Assembly: GCA_905178155.1 (NCBI GenBank)
Contig: CAJINV010000008.1
Span: 4,018,793 to 4,082,792, forward strand
Length of the DNA: 64,000 nucleotides
Reading direction: 5' to 3'
From: Amoebophrya sp. A120
Taxonomy: Eukaryota > Sar > Dinophyceae > Syndiniales > Amoebophryaceae
This document shows positions 12,701-21,556 of the stretch, piece by piece; positions within the stretch are counted from its first letter, which is position 1; the number at the start of each line of letters is the position of its first letter. The translations under genes were made by a program, and so were the position numbers. Below the pieces are notes generated by a model, which saw nothing but the letters and a program-made list of their open reading frames with translations, was not told where the DNA came from and did not search any database.

Positions 12701-14344
12701 ACAATTTGACCCCAAAACGAGCATATAGTGCCACGAGAATGAAACTAGCGACCTACGAGAATGAGGAAGCAAATGGGGCTCCACCCGCTTACAACTTTTC
12801 CCGGTCCGGACGGGGTAGACGCTGCGCTTTTCATAGGGCTTGTGCCCGTTTTTTCGCGCAACGCTCCTTGTTTTGCGCGCGGTTTTTCTATTTCTTTACA
12901 AAATTGGAAAACCGGCCGGATGCGGATGCAGCTTTTCTCCCCGCAGGAGAAAAGCCGCATCACAAATTCGCAAACTTTGCTTCCTCCGGTTGGAGAAAGA
13001 CCTTCTCCGCATTACAAATCTCCTCCGGTTGGAGAAAGACCTTCTCCGCGTATCTATACAAATTTCCTCCGGTTGGAGAAAGACCTTCTCCGCATTACAA
13101 ATTTTGAAAGGTGCCCATTGCCATTGCGTTTGTAATGCGGAGAGCCCGACCTTTCAAAGGTCGGGCTCTCCGCATTACAAATTTTGAAAGGTGCCCATTG
13201 CCAACTGAAAAGGTACCTTTTTTCCGAAAATCCCCCTTGGTAACTGAAAAGTGTTTCAGTTACCAAGGGGGATTTTCATCACTCGGTGAGTGGCGAAAGC
13301 GCTTTCGCCACTCACGGTCGGGCTCTCCGCATTACAAATGCAATGGGAAAATGCGGAGCCCGGAGCCTCGGGTTCTCCGCGAATCTTCAGGGGAAGATTC
13401 GCATTCGCAACCCGGGCTCTTCTCCGCATTACAAACCCCACAAGCGGCTGCCGCAGCCGCTGCACACCGTCGTGCGTAACCTTTTGCGCGATGCTATCCC
13501 CAAGCAGCAATATTCGTACTCCCGATAGCATCGGGCGTGAGGTTATGCTGCATGGTATCGCTGCGTGCGAATTTCCCTCGCAGCCATAGCATTAGGTTAC
13601 GCACGACCTGTGGGTTGTCTCTTTTCTGCCCCCCCCCTTGGCCGTTGTGCAGCTTCTTTTTACCTTTTTACCCTCAAACACGACCGGATTCCGGGAAAAG
13701 TTGTGGTTTTGGGTGGAGCCCCAACTTTTCGCAATTTCCGCCCCAGCAACCGGGGCAACCTCAATGAACCCATCGGGATGCACCGCCCGGAACGAAATGG
13801 GCCCGATGACGCCGCGAGCCTGGCTGCGATGACGCAGACAGGCCGCGAGCCTGGCTGCGGTGTCGGTGGCTCCACTACATCATCAACATCCATAGCGAAG
13901 CTACTTCCGTGTAGTTCTCCTGCTCCCGGCGAACAACGAGAACAACAAACTCGCCCGACACGACAGCTCGTTCACCTTCCAGGAGGTGGACCCAAAGAGA
14001 AGGACAAAGCTCAAGATGGTCGTCCTCGTCCTGTGACCCCCCGCCATGGGGACGACAGCAGCACGACAGCACCCGATGGAGTGAACCAAAACCGGCTTGA
14101 AGATGTGCACCAAAACAAGAATCTGGAGTTTCTGTACATTTTGGAGAGCCTGCTGTCCCGCATGGGCTATTTGGAATCTCTGATCAAGCAGGTGGAATCG
14201 CTGAAACAGTCGCTGGCACCGCAAGAAAGCAAATTCCTGCACTTGAGCCAGGAACTGGAGCACCGGATTAAGGACTACGAGAAAAAAATCGGAGGCCTCT
14301 ACTTTCTAGGAACAAATTGGCCTAGCAAAGAAAAAGGCTCCTAA
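3768..14344 (+). CDS. Giant low-complexity and coiled-coil protein (about 2,900 aa)
   Basis: I do not recognise the family. Exons by frame: 3768-8390, then a GT-AG intron to 8520, 8521-10104, 10219-11848, 12011-12065, and 12336 to about 12690. A last exon of about 158 codons, from about 13870, ends with TAA at 14344. Residues 1-1500 are disordered, rich in Ser, Asp and Glu with basic patches. Heptad-like coiled coil begins near residue 1430 (EEVEKQIKTIKTQLKEYEEE) and resumes around residues 1860-2130. A lysine/arginine-rich disordered segment follows. The C-terminal exon is again helical (YILESLLSRMGYLESLIKQV). Three introners interrupt it, all with exact 5-bp repeats. A centrosomal or cytoskeletal scaffold is possible, but this rests only on the coiled coil. 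The join between 12690 and 13870 is unresolved: a roughly 60-bp segment is duplicated on either side. Confidence 0.65.
10105..10213. mobile_element. Introner, 109 bp, readable through in frame
   Basis: The ends are imperfect inverted repeats: TATGCAGGAAAAGACACCC at the left against GGGTTTTTTCTGTGGATA at the right. The flanking repeat is GGTTC (10100-10104 and 10214-10218). Removing the element plus one repeat takes out 114 bp, 38 codons, and joins NARF to SSEKYVLEQ. The element has no stop in this frame, so retention would add 38 residues to the coiled coil. Confidence 0.85.
11849..12005. mobile_element. Introner, 157 bp, ATGCATTGC family
   Basis: The left end is TATGCATTGCAAAAGTATCG and the right end is CGATACTTTTGCACAGGATA. 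The flanking repeat is CAACC (11844-11848 and 12006-12010). Excision joins SYLN to PDAGDFREEV in frame. The following exon is only 55 bp long before the next introner. Confidence 0.88.
12066..12330. mobile_element. Introner, 265 bp, GTCTGGGTCTGG family
   Basis: The inverted ends contain TGTCTGGGTCTGGGA (left) and TTCCAGACCCAGACA (right), and the outer bases are TATGGATTG and CAATCCATA. The flanking repeat is AAGTC (12061-12065 and 12331-12335). Excision joins RIEKTK to SRAVRNVYRQLKY in frame. Confidence 0.92.
12625..12690 (+). repeat. Duplicated exon segment, copy 1 (partner 13865-13925)
   Basis: The segment encodes GGSTTSSTS(R)AKLL(T)CSSP in the main reading frame. A near-identical copy about 1.24 kb downstream encodes GGSTTSSTS(I)AKLL(P)CSSP in the frame of the last exon. 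The interval between them is the hairpin-rich block, so the two copies flank an insertion or an expanded intron. Confidence 0.8.
12983..13093 (+). repeat. Three copies of a 28-bp hairpin unit
   Basis: The unit runs from CCTCCGGTTGGAGAAAGACC to CTTCTCCGC and occurs at 12983-13010, 13022-13049 and 13066-13093. Each copy contains GGAGAA and TTCTCC as a short stem. Two of the three are followed by CATTACAAAT, the same bases that lie just inside many introner ends. Confidence 0.85.
13129..13181. repeat. Perfect 53-bp palindrome (26-bp arms)
   Basis: The left arm 13129-13154 begins TTTGTAATGCGGAGAGCCCG and its exact reverse complement occupies 13156-13181 around a single central C. The outer bases TTTGTAATGC match the subterminal motif of the introners. 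A direct repeat, ATTTTGAAAGGTGCCCATTG, precedes and follows it. Confidence 0.9.
13226..13277. repeat. Perfect inverted repeat, 24-bp arms, 4-bp loop
   Basis: The left arm starts GAAAATCCCCCTTGGTAACT and the right arm ends AGTTACCAAGGGGGATTTTC, separated by AGTG. It is not followed by a T-tract of terminator type and lies in a eukaryotic context, so I read it as part of the hairpin cluster. Confidence 0.9.
13286..13315. repeat. Perfect 30-bp palindrome
   Basis: GTGAGTGGCGAAAGC is followed directly by its reverse complement with no loop. It lies 8 bp after the previous hairpin. Confidence 0.9.
13469..13607. mobile_element. MITE-like element with 14-bp inverted ends
   Basis: GTCGTGCGTAACCT (13469-13482) is repeated in inverse at 13594-13607. 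A second nested inverted pair, GATGCTATC and GATAGCATC, lies inside. A short palindrome, GCGGCTGCCGCAGCCGC, sits just upstream at 13444-13460. No 5-bp target repeat was recognised, so this is probably related to the hairpin cluster and not a recent introner. Confidence 0.55.
13865..13925 (+). repeat. Duplicated exon segment, copy 2 (partner 12625-12690)
   Basis: It shares GGCTCCACTACATCATCAAC and the following 40 bases with copy 1, with a few substitutions. Reading continues from here to the TAA at 14342-14344. Confidence 0.8.
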
Positions 14345-14877
14345 ACGCCGACCAAATGAAAACAAAACGGCAACTAACGGGGCAGAAAAGCACGAAAGGG
14401 CGGCCCAAGAGCGCCCCGGCCTTTTCAGGTTGTGCCCCTTCTACCCTGACGCGCGCGCCCTCGTTCCGTGTGCCAATTGGCGGCCTTCGGTGGCACCAGC
14501 GGGAGCAGCGCGAATTTCTATGCGCGGCTGTGCGCGCATGCCTTCTGGGCTGTCCGGCCACCGGCGTGCTGCTTAGCGACTATCGCGAGGACTATTTTGC
14601 GACAAGCACCCTCAAAGCAGACGCGCCGCTTTTTGACAGACGCGCAGGCTCCGTAGCGGTGCCGAGGGGAAGTCGTGCGAATGTCGGACCAAGCATTGCG
14701 GCCCTCTGTGTGGGGTAAAGCTAGTAGAGGGCCAAACGAGGACTCCTCCGCCCTTGTCTGCCCCAAGGTCGCGAGATGTTGAGTCAGGTCGGAAGAGGGG
14801 CGGGGGAATGAACCGACCTGAAGGCCACAGAAAATGCGAAGGGAAGGGCGAAAAAAGAACAGCAACAGGCGCCACGG

Positions 14878-15037
14878 GAAGGCCTCGACGGCCCGTCGGG
14901 AAGCCGCCGGCCCGTCCTCAGACACGGTGGGATTCTCGATTTTTTCCGGTTGGGAGGGGCCCCCAACCGGAGAAAATGGAGCGCCCCACCGTGTCTGAGG
15001 ACAAACCGGCGGCTTCCTGGCGGGCCGCGAGGCCTTC
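14878..15037. repeat. Long inverted repeat, arms of about 55-60 bp
   Basis: The arms contain GTCCTCAGACACGGTGGG (14914-14931) and CCCACCGTGTCTGAGGAC (14986-15003). They extend outward through AAGCCGCCGG/CCGGCGGCTT and GGCCTCG/CGAGGCC with a few mismatches. Inside lies a second stem, CCGGTTGGG against CCCAACCGG. It is a candidate fold-back element. Confidence 0.85.
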
Positions 15038-15169
15038 CCGGCCGGTGCGCCTGCACGTAGCTGTATGGCCTGCCACATAGCGGCCCCTTCCCCTTGTCCC
15101 TTTCCTTGAGCCTTTCCTTCGGATTTTGGTAGATTTTCGGCAAATTTTTGGGAGCTTTCAAAAACGCAG

Positions 15170-15795
15170 AGTGATACGCACTCCGCCTTTTTTTTGACAC
15201 GCAAAGTGACACGCAGAGTGACACGCACACTGATACGCACTCGTCAAACACGACCTGTTTCTCGTTTTTGACGAGTGTGTACTGTCAAACCGCTCTGTAA
15301 ATTGACACGCAGTGAGTGCGTGTCAGTGCGTGTCACTTTTACAGACCGGAGAGAGGTTTTGGAAAGTTTTGGAAATATCCTTCACCGACGGTATTGTGTG
15401 ACACGCACTCACTGCGTGTCAAGTGCGTGTCACTCTTCACGCCTGTATTCTCGCCACCAGCGATTCGGTCGTGCGTGTCACTGCGTGTCACCAGAATATA
15501 GGTGCAAAAAGTGACACGCACTGACACGCACTAGATGCGTGTCACTACCATACCGTGCAGGAGAGAGACAACGCCTGTCGTCTTTTGGTCTTCCCCGATG
15601 GTATACGGTGACACGCACTGAGTGCGTGTCACTTTTTGCACCTATATTCTGGTGACACGCAGTGACACGCATTGCGGTACGCAAGTGACACGCAGTGTGA
15701 CACGCACTGCGTGTCACTTGCGTATCACTTTGCGTGTCAACTGCGTGTCACTTTTTGGACTCAACTGCGTGTCAACTGCGTGTCACTTTTTGGAC
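15170..15795. repeat. TGACACGCA array in both orientations
   Basis: The 9-mer TGACACGCA and its reverse complement TGCGTGTCA recur dozens of times, sometimes back to back, often preceded by AG or CACT. Neighbouring opposite copies form small hairpins. The array has no long coding frame of its own. Confidence 0.9.
15482..15661. mobile_element. Element with 41-bp perfect inverted ends
   Basis: The left arm (15482-15522) begins TGCGTGTCACCAGAATATAG and the right arm (15621-15661) is its exact reverse complement, ending CTATATTCTGGTGACACGCA. The spacer is 98 bp. The arms include TGACACGCA units, so this structure may have seeded the surrounding array. Confidence 0.8.
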
Positions 15796-15897
15796 GTTTT
15801 GCTTGTCTGAGCGTGTTCATTTTTTTGCGCCTTTTCTTCCCGAATTCGACTGCCTTTTTTTGCGCCACATTCTGCTTTTTTGAACAACAGAAAATAC

Positions 15898-16450
15898 GGC
15901 TTTTTTCTGTACTTTGGCAGCTCCAAGTTGAAGAAAAAGGCCGCGCTGTATGTTTTGCTGCAGAAAGTACTCAAGACCGGCGCCCCCGCCCTGCTGGCGG
16001 GGGTCGGTTGGCCGGCATGGGAGAGAGCACGAAGCGCCCGGAAAAGGGAAAAGAGGCCTTTTCCTGAAACTTGGCGGCCCGAAGTTGCAGAAAAAGGCCT
16101 CCAAATGATTGCCGCGAGCAAGTGCGCGCGCTTGGTCTGGCTTGGCTTCTTTGGCTCGGGCGATGCTTCCTCGCTATTGTTGGGCGCGCAGCTGGGCGCG
16201 CGGTTGGGTGCAAGCCGGCTTCTTGGCTGCGATAGCTGCGAAGAAACGAAAAGACGAGCTTTTTCTGCAACTTGGCGGCCCCAACTTGTCGAAAAAGCCT
16301 GTCAGCCGAGACCTGTTGAACAAGACCGCTGCGCCTTTTGCTGCTGCCTGGCCGGAGGGGCCCGGTGACCTTCCGCCCTAGGCCCTCGCATTTGTGCCTG
16401 GCCGCTAACTGAGGCCTTTTCTGGCAACTTGCAGCTGGGAACTTGTCCAA
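15898..16450. repeat. Four copies of a palindromic module of about 45 bp
   Basis: Copies lie at about 15898-15943, 16052-16099, 16256-16301 and 16411-16450. The ideal form is GCCTTTTTCTGCAACTTGGC and its reverse complement around GGCC, so each copy is an imperfect hairpin. The copies are spaced about 150-200 bp apart with unrelated sequence between. Confidence 0.7.
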
Positions 16451-16730
16451 TTTGCGCGTCTTCTTTTTGTGTTTCTTGTGTTGGGCTCTGGGGCCAAAAG
16501 AAACACTTCGACAGCGCCACTCCCTATCGCCGCCTGGCGTCCCATGGCCATGGTAGTGGACATTTTGAGCGCGTTTCAGAAGCCACCCAGTTGCTAGGCC
16601 GATTTCACTCCGATACTTTGCCGGACAGCAGCAAGTGGTGGCGTCCTCCTCGGCCTTGCTTAGAAGCAGCTCAACAGGTGGGACCGCTGTCGGTGGTGAA
16701 CAAGACAAAACAGGCAATCTGAAGAACAAA

Positions 16731-19700
16731 ATGAATGCTAGCGGGAGTGGGGAACAAAGCTACAGCTCCGCCAGCGCTGGCGCTGGAGGAGGGGCTCATG
16801 CTACTAGAAGTGCTACCGGCGCAGGAGCCGCTGGTGCTGATTCACATGCAGCTAGTGCCACAACTCCATCACTAGAACAACTACAGAAGGCTTTTGATCT
16901 ACAGCAAGTCAATCCTGGCGCGACACAATTGCTGGACACAATCGTGTGCAACAGCAAATTGCTCGACACATCCGCCTCGCTAGACTTCGCCGCGAGCTCT
17001 CGATTTGAAGAAATGCTCGTGCACCAGCAGGCCAACCTGAATTGTGATGTCCAGGAGCACAGCAAGTGTGGAACTACCAGCAGAAGTAGGAGTTGCCACT
17101 TTAAAGATCTCGAAACGCCCTTCCTGTCCTGCGTGCCGTATCACCTAAATTTGAGCTACCACCAGGACTGCGCCGTTCCGAATTGGATTGAAGCCGAATT
17201 TCAGCGAAAGTTCCAGCACCTTGAGACTACAGCTGCTGGAGGATACTGTAACTTCGGCGAAACCGATGAACAACGTCATGACCCGGTAGCTGTACCGGCA
17301 GCAGGTACTGTACTAGGTGCTGCCTCCTCTTGGTCGACGACGTCTCTTCAGCAAAACCAAAACTGTGGACGAGCATTGTTTCCACTGCGAGGACAGCAGG
17401 ACCCCGCAGCCAAGCCCTCGGCCGAGCTTCGGAGTCGATTTTTCCTGGATCGCCATGCGGTGCCTATGGATATCGAAGATCCACTTCAAGCTCGTTCTAC
17501 TTGCTCTGAACAAAGAACAACGCAGCCGCCTAAAAGCCACGAGATGATGATGATGAATAAAGCGGTGGATGAACACGATCACGAAGTAGAAGTGCTACAA
17601 GGTTCTTCCGGATCACCAACCAAGAGACGGATGCAAAATCGGGAGAAGGCGCAGAAGCTGCAACCGGAGCAGGCACACGAAGAAGAACTACCATCGGGCC
17701 GAACAAGCATAAGTGCCGACGGCGTGATAGTGGAATCAAGAAATGGTAAAAATGCAGCTCCACAAGGCGACGACGATAGTACAAGACAAGACTGTTCTGG
17801 CGCGGCGCCAAGCTCGTCTCGGGTGGACGACCCGGATGCAGGTGCGGCGGGGACGACACATCATCAGCCGCAGCTGATTTCAGAGTCGCTCCCCGCTTCT
17901 TCGCTGCCGGCCTCGGCGACGAGAAAGAACAACTCGCTTTTGAAACCGCAGTACCAATCCATAATGGACCACCTGGCGCTCTCTTTGAATTGCACCTACC
18001 GTGACCAGAGCTTCGAAAAAGCGCACCAAGTGCGCGACGTTCACAAAATTTTGAAGCAGTGGAGCGGCGACGCGCAAGCGAGATTTCTCTTCCGCGAGGT
18101 CGCGCGCTTTGGCGGCATTTTGGAAGAAGCTGGCGTGTTGTCCTGCGCGGGGGAGGAGTTTGTGCGCGAGGTGGAGCAACGGAGCGGGGGTTGTGCCAGA
18201 ACTGGTTTTCATGAAGATCATGCTTCTGATGGAACTCGTACTGGTGAACCTTTCGCTACAGTTGGTAATAATAGTCGTGCTCGCGAAGGTGGCGTAGGCG
18301 TACCAACTCGCGACTCGACTTCGGCCACCAGTGTAGAAGTAGGTCGTCCAGCTCAACAACAACACGGCGGGCCCACTCCACCTGCTGTGATGTCCTCGTG
18401 CCCTGCTCTGGGCAACAGCTACAGCAGCAACCGGAATCAACCTGGTGCGGCCTCCTTGTTCCACAGTTTGAACTTAAACCGAACGGCCTTCAGCCGCAGA
18501 AACATCGGCTGGTCAAAATTCTTGGCGCACAGGAAAAAAGCTGCAAAAAGTAACGACGAGAACAATAAACAGGGAAATAATGATGAACTTAATTGTGGTG
18601 CAAAAATTGAATCAGATAGCGCAGAAAATAAAGCTGCGCCAGAGTTTCAGTTCACGGATGACGAGGACCACGATGGGCACGACGATTCTTCGAGTTCGGC
18701 TGCGCAGCAAGAAGACCACTACCCGACGATGCCCCGGCGTCCGCCCTTCATTGTGAAAGTGAACACGAATACACTCTCGGCAAAATCGGCGGAATCCGTG
18801 CGGATGCAGGCGTATTTCGACGAGTATGAGGCGGAGTTTGAGAAATACTGTGCCGAGGTCGTGGAAATCGGACGGACGGTGTACGGCCACAAACCGGAGC
18901 CGAGCTTCGTCCTCACAAAGTTCTTTCCCGAAGCAAAAAAGCCAACAGGGGAAAGATCAACGGCGGAAACACGAGGGGGTGATAAACGAGGTGAAGAACA
19001 GGGCGGTAAATCACCGGGCGGCCCACCAGGGGGTGGAGCGGCAGGTGCAGAGCCACGTAATCATGAAGATAAGACCAAATCCAATCCTGACGGACGAGGT
19101 CGCACAGCACAACAACAATCTCCAAGCTCGCGAGCAAGAGCTGGCACAGCAGTCGGCGTCAAAAAAAATCCTGTAAGTGACGGACGACCAGGACCACTCG
19201 GTGCGGGCGCAGGACGAGATACAACAACGGGTACTAGTACTGCTTCTGTCCTCCATCTACAACGCGGGTCTTCAACCACAAGCAGAGGAGCTCCTGTGCC
19301 CCCTGCTCTCGAGTCCTCGCGCACTCCAGCAAATACGGACTGCACGGCCCGTGAGGATGACAGCAAAAAGAAAAATCAAAATGTCTCCTCGTCCACTGTT
19401 CATCCCGCCGGTGCTGGCGCACCAACAGCTGCTCAAAGCCTGGACGAGATTACGGCCGACGACTGTGACTTGCTGTATGACGATTTGTTAACTGATCAGG
19501 ACAAGAAACAAGCCACCGCGGCCCGGGCGGCCAAAGTGAACGCGGCCGCCGCTGCAGCGTCGTCGAAGTCGAAGACGAAAAAAATCGTAGTGCCGGGATC
19601 GAAAGCCGCACGGGCGCAGCCGCCAAACGAGGAAGGGGCGGTAAATTATAGTAGAACAACGGGCGGCGGTTCTGGCATTGGTGGTGGTGAAGGAACGACG

Positions 19701-20774
19701 ACATCAATCTGGGACCAGCAAGCCGCGCCAGCAGCTTCCCAAGAAATAAATAAACCCCTCTTCGAAGGGTTGTTGAGCGGACATCAGTCAACGACGACGT
19801 GCTTCGGATCTACTTCTTCGACTTCTCTGCAGCCAAGCTCTTCCTTGGTCATTTCGGCATCCACTTCAACTTGGTCCTCCTCTCCCACAAGTAGAGCCGC
19901 GGCTCTTCGAAAGGAAAACCGAATCATGCCACCGCCTCCGCCCGCGTTCGCCCGCGGGGGAGGAGGTGGACGGTTTTATCAAGAATCGGCCAGAAGAACT
20001 TCCAGATCACGAGCTTTCGCACCCCCGCCCTTACCCGGAACTACGACTATGGGAGGATCATCTTCATCAACACGCGATAGGAGTGGTAGCAATTATGCCT
20101 TTGGACGAACGGCGAGTAGGACGACACCCACAGCGGTGGCCTCGACGCTCCCCGCGGATCGGGCCCGGGGAGGAGGAACAAATATAGCACAACATCCATG
20201 GGATAACCTCAAAGATCATTCGACGTCGAGCCGGACTGGAGGTGCTCTTCGTCTTCCCCATCCCACCGCACCGTCTGGTTCAAGCAGCAGTGGCTGGGCC
20301 AATCTCGGGCGCAGCACGTCTACCACGGCTGCAGCGGCATCTTCAACAACATCAAGAAGTGTAGTTGCGCAGCCAGGGTCGAGCTCGAGGACAACATTTC
20401 TACCCATGCCTGCAGACCTGGAGATCCTCGCGGGGGCAGCACCGCCGGTACTTCATAGAGATCATGCTGCAGATCATCAAGCAGTGAATGTTGCCCCTCT
20501 ATCATCTGGTGTAGTGGGGCGAGGACGTCCAGAGGTCAGTGCTGTGGCAGTTGTTCCAGCTGCACAGCCAGCTAGTACTGGAGGTGGAACAAGTGGAATG
20601 ATAACGAGGAACAATCCGACAACTAAGGGAAAGGGCAAGAAACAGGGCAAGAACGCCACTGCAGCGACCTCCGCGAGGACGGGAAGGATCGGACTCGACG
20701 AATGGTTCAATAATGGCGAGAAAACCGAGTCCGAACCAGACACAGAGTGCTCCGAACTTCCGGATCCGGAGTGA
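16731..20774 (+). CDS. Uncharacterised 1347-aa low-complexity protein
   Basis: This is a single open frame from ATG 16731 (MNASGSGEQSYSSASA) to TGA 20774, and no introner interrupts it. The frame is open upstream to 16635 but without an ATG. Most of the protein is disordered, rich in Ser, Thr, Gly, Ala and Gln. Two segments look folded and helical: one around residues 410-490 (YQSIMDHLALSLNCTYRDQS followed by FREVARFGGILEEAGVL) and one around residues 690-730 (MQAYFDEYEAEFEKYCAEVV). The C-terminus has a short basic stretch (KGKGKKQGKN) and an acidic end. I see no enzyme motif, signal peptide or membrane span. I cannot name a family. Compositional similarity to the neighbouring giant protein is general and does not imply shared function. 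Confidence 0.65.
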   Translation: MNASGSGEQSYSSASAGAGGGAHATRSATGAGAAGADSHAASATTPSLEQLQKAFDLQQVNPGATQLLDTIVCNSKLLDTSASLDFAASSRFEEMLVHQQANLNCDVQEHSKCGTTSRSRSCHFKDLETPFLSCVPYHLNLSYHQDCAVPNWIEAEFQRKFQHLETTAAGGYCNFGETDEQRHDPVAVPAAGTVLGAASSWSTTSLQQNQNCGRALFPLRGQQDPAAKPSAELRSRFFLDRHAVPMDIEDPLQARSTCSEQRTTQPPKSHEMMMMNKAVDEHDHEVEVLQGSSGSPTKRRMQNREKAQKLQPEQAHEEELPSGRTSISADGVIVESRNGKNAAPQGDDDSTRQDCSGAAPSSSRVDDPDAGAAGTTHHQPQLISESLPASSLPASATRKNNSLLKPQYQSIMDHLALSLNCTYRDQSFEKAHQVRDVHKILKQWSGDAQARFLFREVARFGGILEEAGVLSCAGEEFVREVEQRSGGCARTGFHEDHASDGTRTGEPFATVGNNSRAREGGVGVPTRDSTSATSVEVGRPAQQQHGGPTPPAVMSSCPALGNSYSSNRNQPGAASLFHSLNLNRTAFSRRNIGWSKFLAHRKKAAKSNDENNKQGNNDELNCGAKIESDSAENKAAPEFQFTDDEDHDGHDDSSSSAAQQEDHYPTMPRRPPFIVKVNTNTLSAKSAESVRMQAYFDEYEAEFEKYCAEVVEIGRTVYGHKPEPSFVLTKFFPEAKKPTGERSTAETRGGDKRGEEQGGKSPGGPPGGGAAGAEPRNHEDKTKSNPDGRGRTAQQQSPSSRARAGTAVGVKKNPVSDGRPGPLGAGAGRDTTTGTSTASVLHLQRGSSTTSRGAPVPPALESSRTPANTDCTAREDDSKKKNQNVSSSTVHPAGAGAPTAAQSLDEITADDCDLLYDDLLTDQDKKQATAARAAKVNAAAAAASSKSKTKKIVVPGSKAARAQPPNEEGAVNYSRTTGGGSGIGGGEGTTTSIWDQQAAPAASQEINKPLFEGLLSGHQSTTTCFGSTSSTSLQPSSSLVISASTSTWSSSPTSRAAALRKENRIMPPPPPAFARGGGGGRFYQESARRTSRSRAFAPPPLPGTTTMGGSSSSTRDRSGSNYAFGRTASRTTPTAVASTLPADRARGGGTNIAQHPWDNLKDHSTSSRTGGALRLPHPTAPSGSSSSGWANLGRSTSTTAAAASSTTSRSVVAQPGSSSRTTFLPMPADLEILAGAAPPVLHRDHAADHQAVNVAPLSSGVVGRGRPEVSAVAVVPAAQPASTGGGTSGMITRNNPTTKGKGKKQGKNATAATSARTGRIGLDEWFNNGEKTESEPDTECSELPDPE

Positions 20775-21556
20775 GTAGAAAAAGTACAAGTCGACGAACA
20801 GACGTCAAGTTCTTCATCTCGTAAAAAAAAAGTGATGAACATGTCGCACTATCATACTTACAGCAAAAAATCATGTTAACAATACAGAAGACATTTTATT
20901 TGGCAGCGAAGGCATTTTTATGCCATTCAGAAAAACACAGGAGCACGAGAGAACCAACTACAAGGCAACAAGAACCACAAGCACAAGAAAGGAACCCAAA
21001 TAAGGCGAAGGCGATCAGTAGCCTCAGCCGCCACCAGCAGCGAGGTGAAGGCACAGACCTCGCAACAAGCGGCTGCTTGCGAGGCACTTCCGGTCGCTCT
21101 AGAAACAAGGAATCAGGAGTCGTGTTTCTTCACGCTATCCTTTCATAGGCCTTGGACCCTGACTTGAACCCACCTTCTCGTTGGTTCTTCCATGCTTGAT
21201 CTTGACCTTTGCTTAATTGCGAGAGTGAGACTTGAAGTAACAGTTGTCGGAGTAGTAAGCCCTGGTAACAACTAAGTAAGTGTTGACCTTAGCCGCGTGG
21301 TGCACAAACCGAAATGGTAATCCCTACGACTAGCTCAAGAAGTTAAAGACAAGTTGTTCAAGTGGCCATGTGCTACAAGATGGTCCGTCATAGAGGTATC
21401 ATGAACGCCTGGTCTGCCAACTGCAGAGAGCACTTCGGCGTTGTGAGGGAGCGAACGTGAAAGCAAGATTTAGTAGATGATCATGATTTACAACATATTT
21501 GGCTATTCGTATCTATTTCGTGGATATTAAAAGACGCAACGCGATTACTTAATACC
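20775..21556. other. Intergenic, nothing recognised
   Basis: This is the 3' flank of the 1347-aa gene and the 5' flank of the DZIP1-like gene. It has only short frames, no repeat with a partner in the window and no introner end. Confidence 0.5.

Larger units (their letters stand above)
14345..16730. other. Repeat-rich region without a supported gene
   Basis: No open frame looks protein-coding. Long frames arise because the tandem and inverted repeats happen to lack stops. The region holds a long inverted repeat (14878-15037), a TGACACGCA array (15170-15795) and four copies of a palindromic module (15898-16450). It separates the giant coiled-coil gene from the gene at 16731. Confidence 0.6.

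Noticed and set aside
13226-13277. Rho-independent terminator
   Set aside because: It has a strong stem but no U-tract, and lies among other hairpins inside a eukaryotic gene.
13100-14900. Several open frames of 80-260 codons in the hairpin and repeat block
   Set aside because: They arise from palindromes and tandem repeats that lack stops on both strands. The only part kept is the C-terminal exon that ends at 14344.
15478-15810. CRISPR-like array suggested by the regular TGACACGCA repeats
   Set aside because: Repeats are 9 bp, occur in both orientations and have no regular spacers. The context is eukaryotic.
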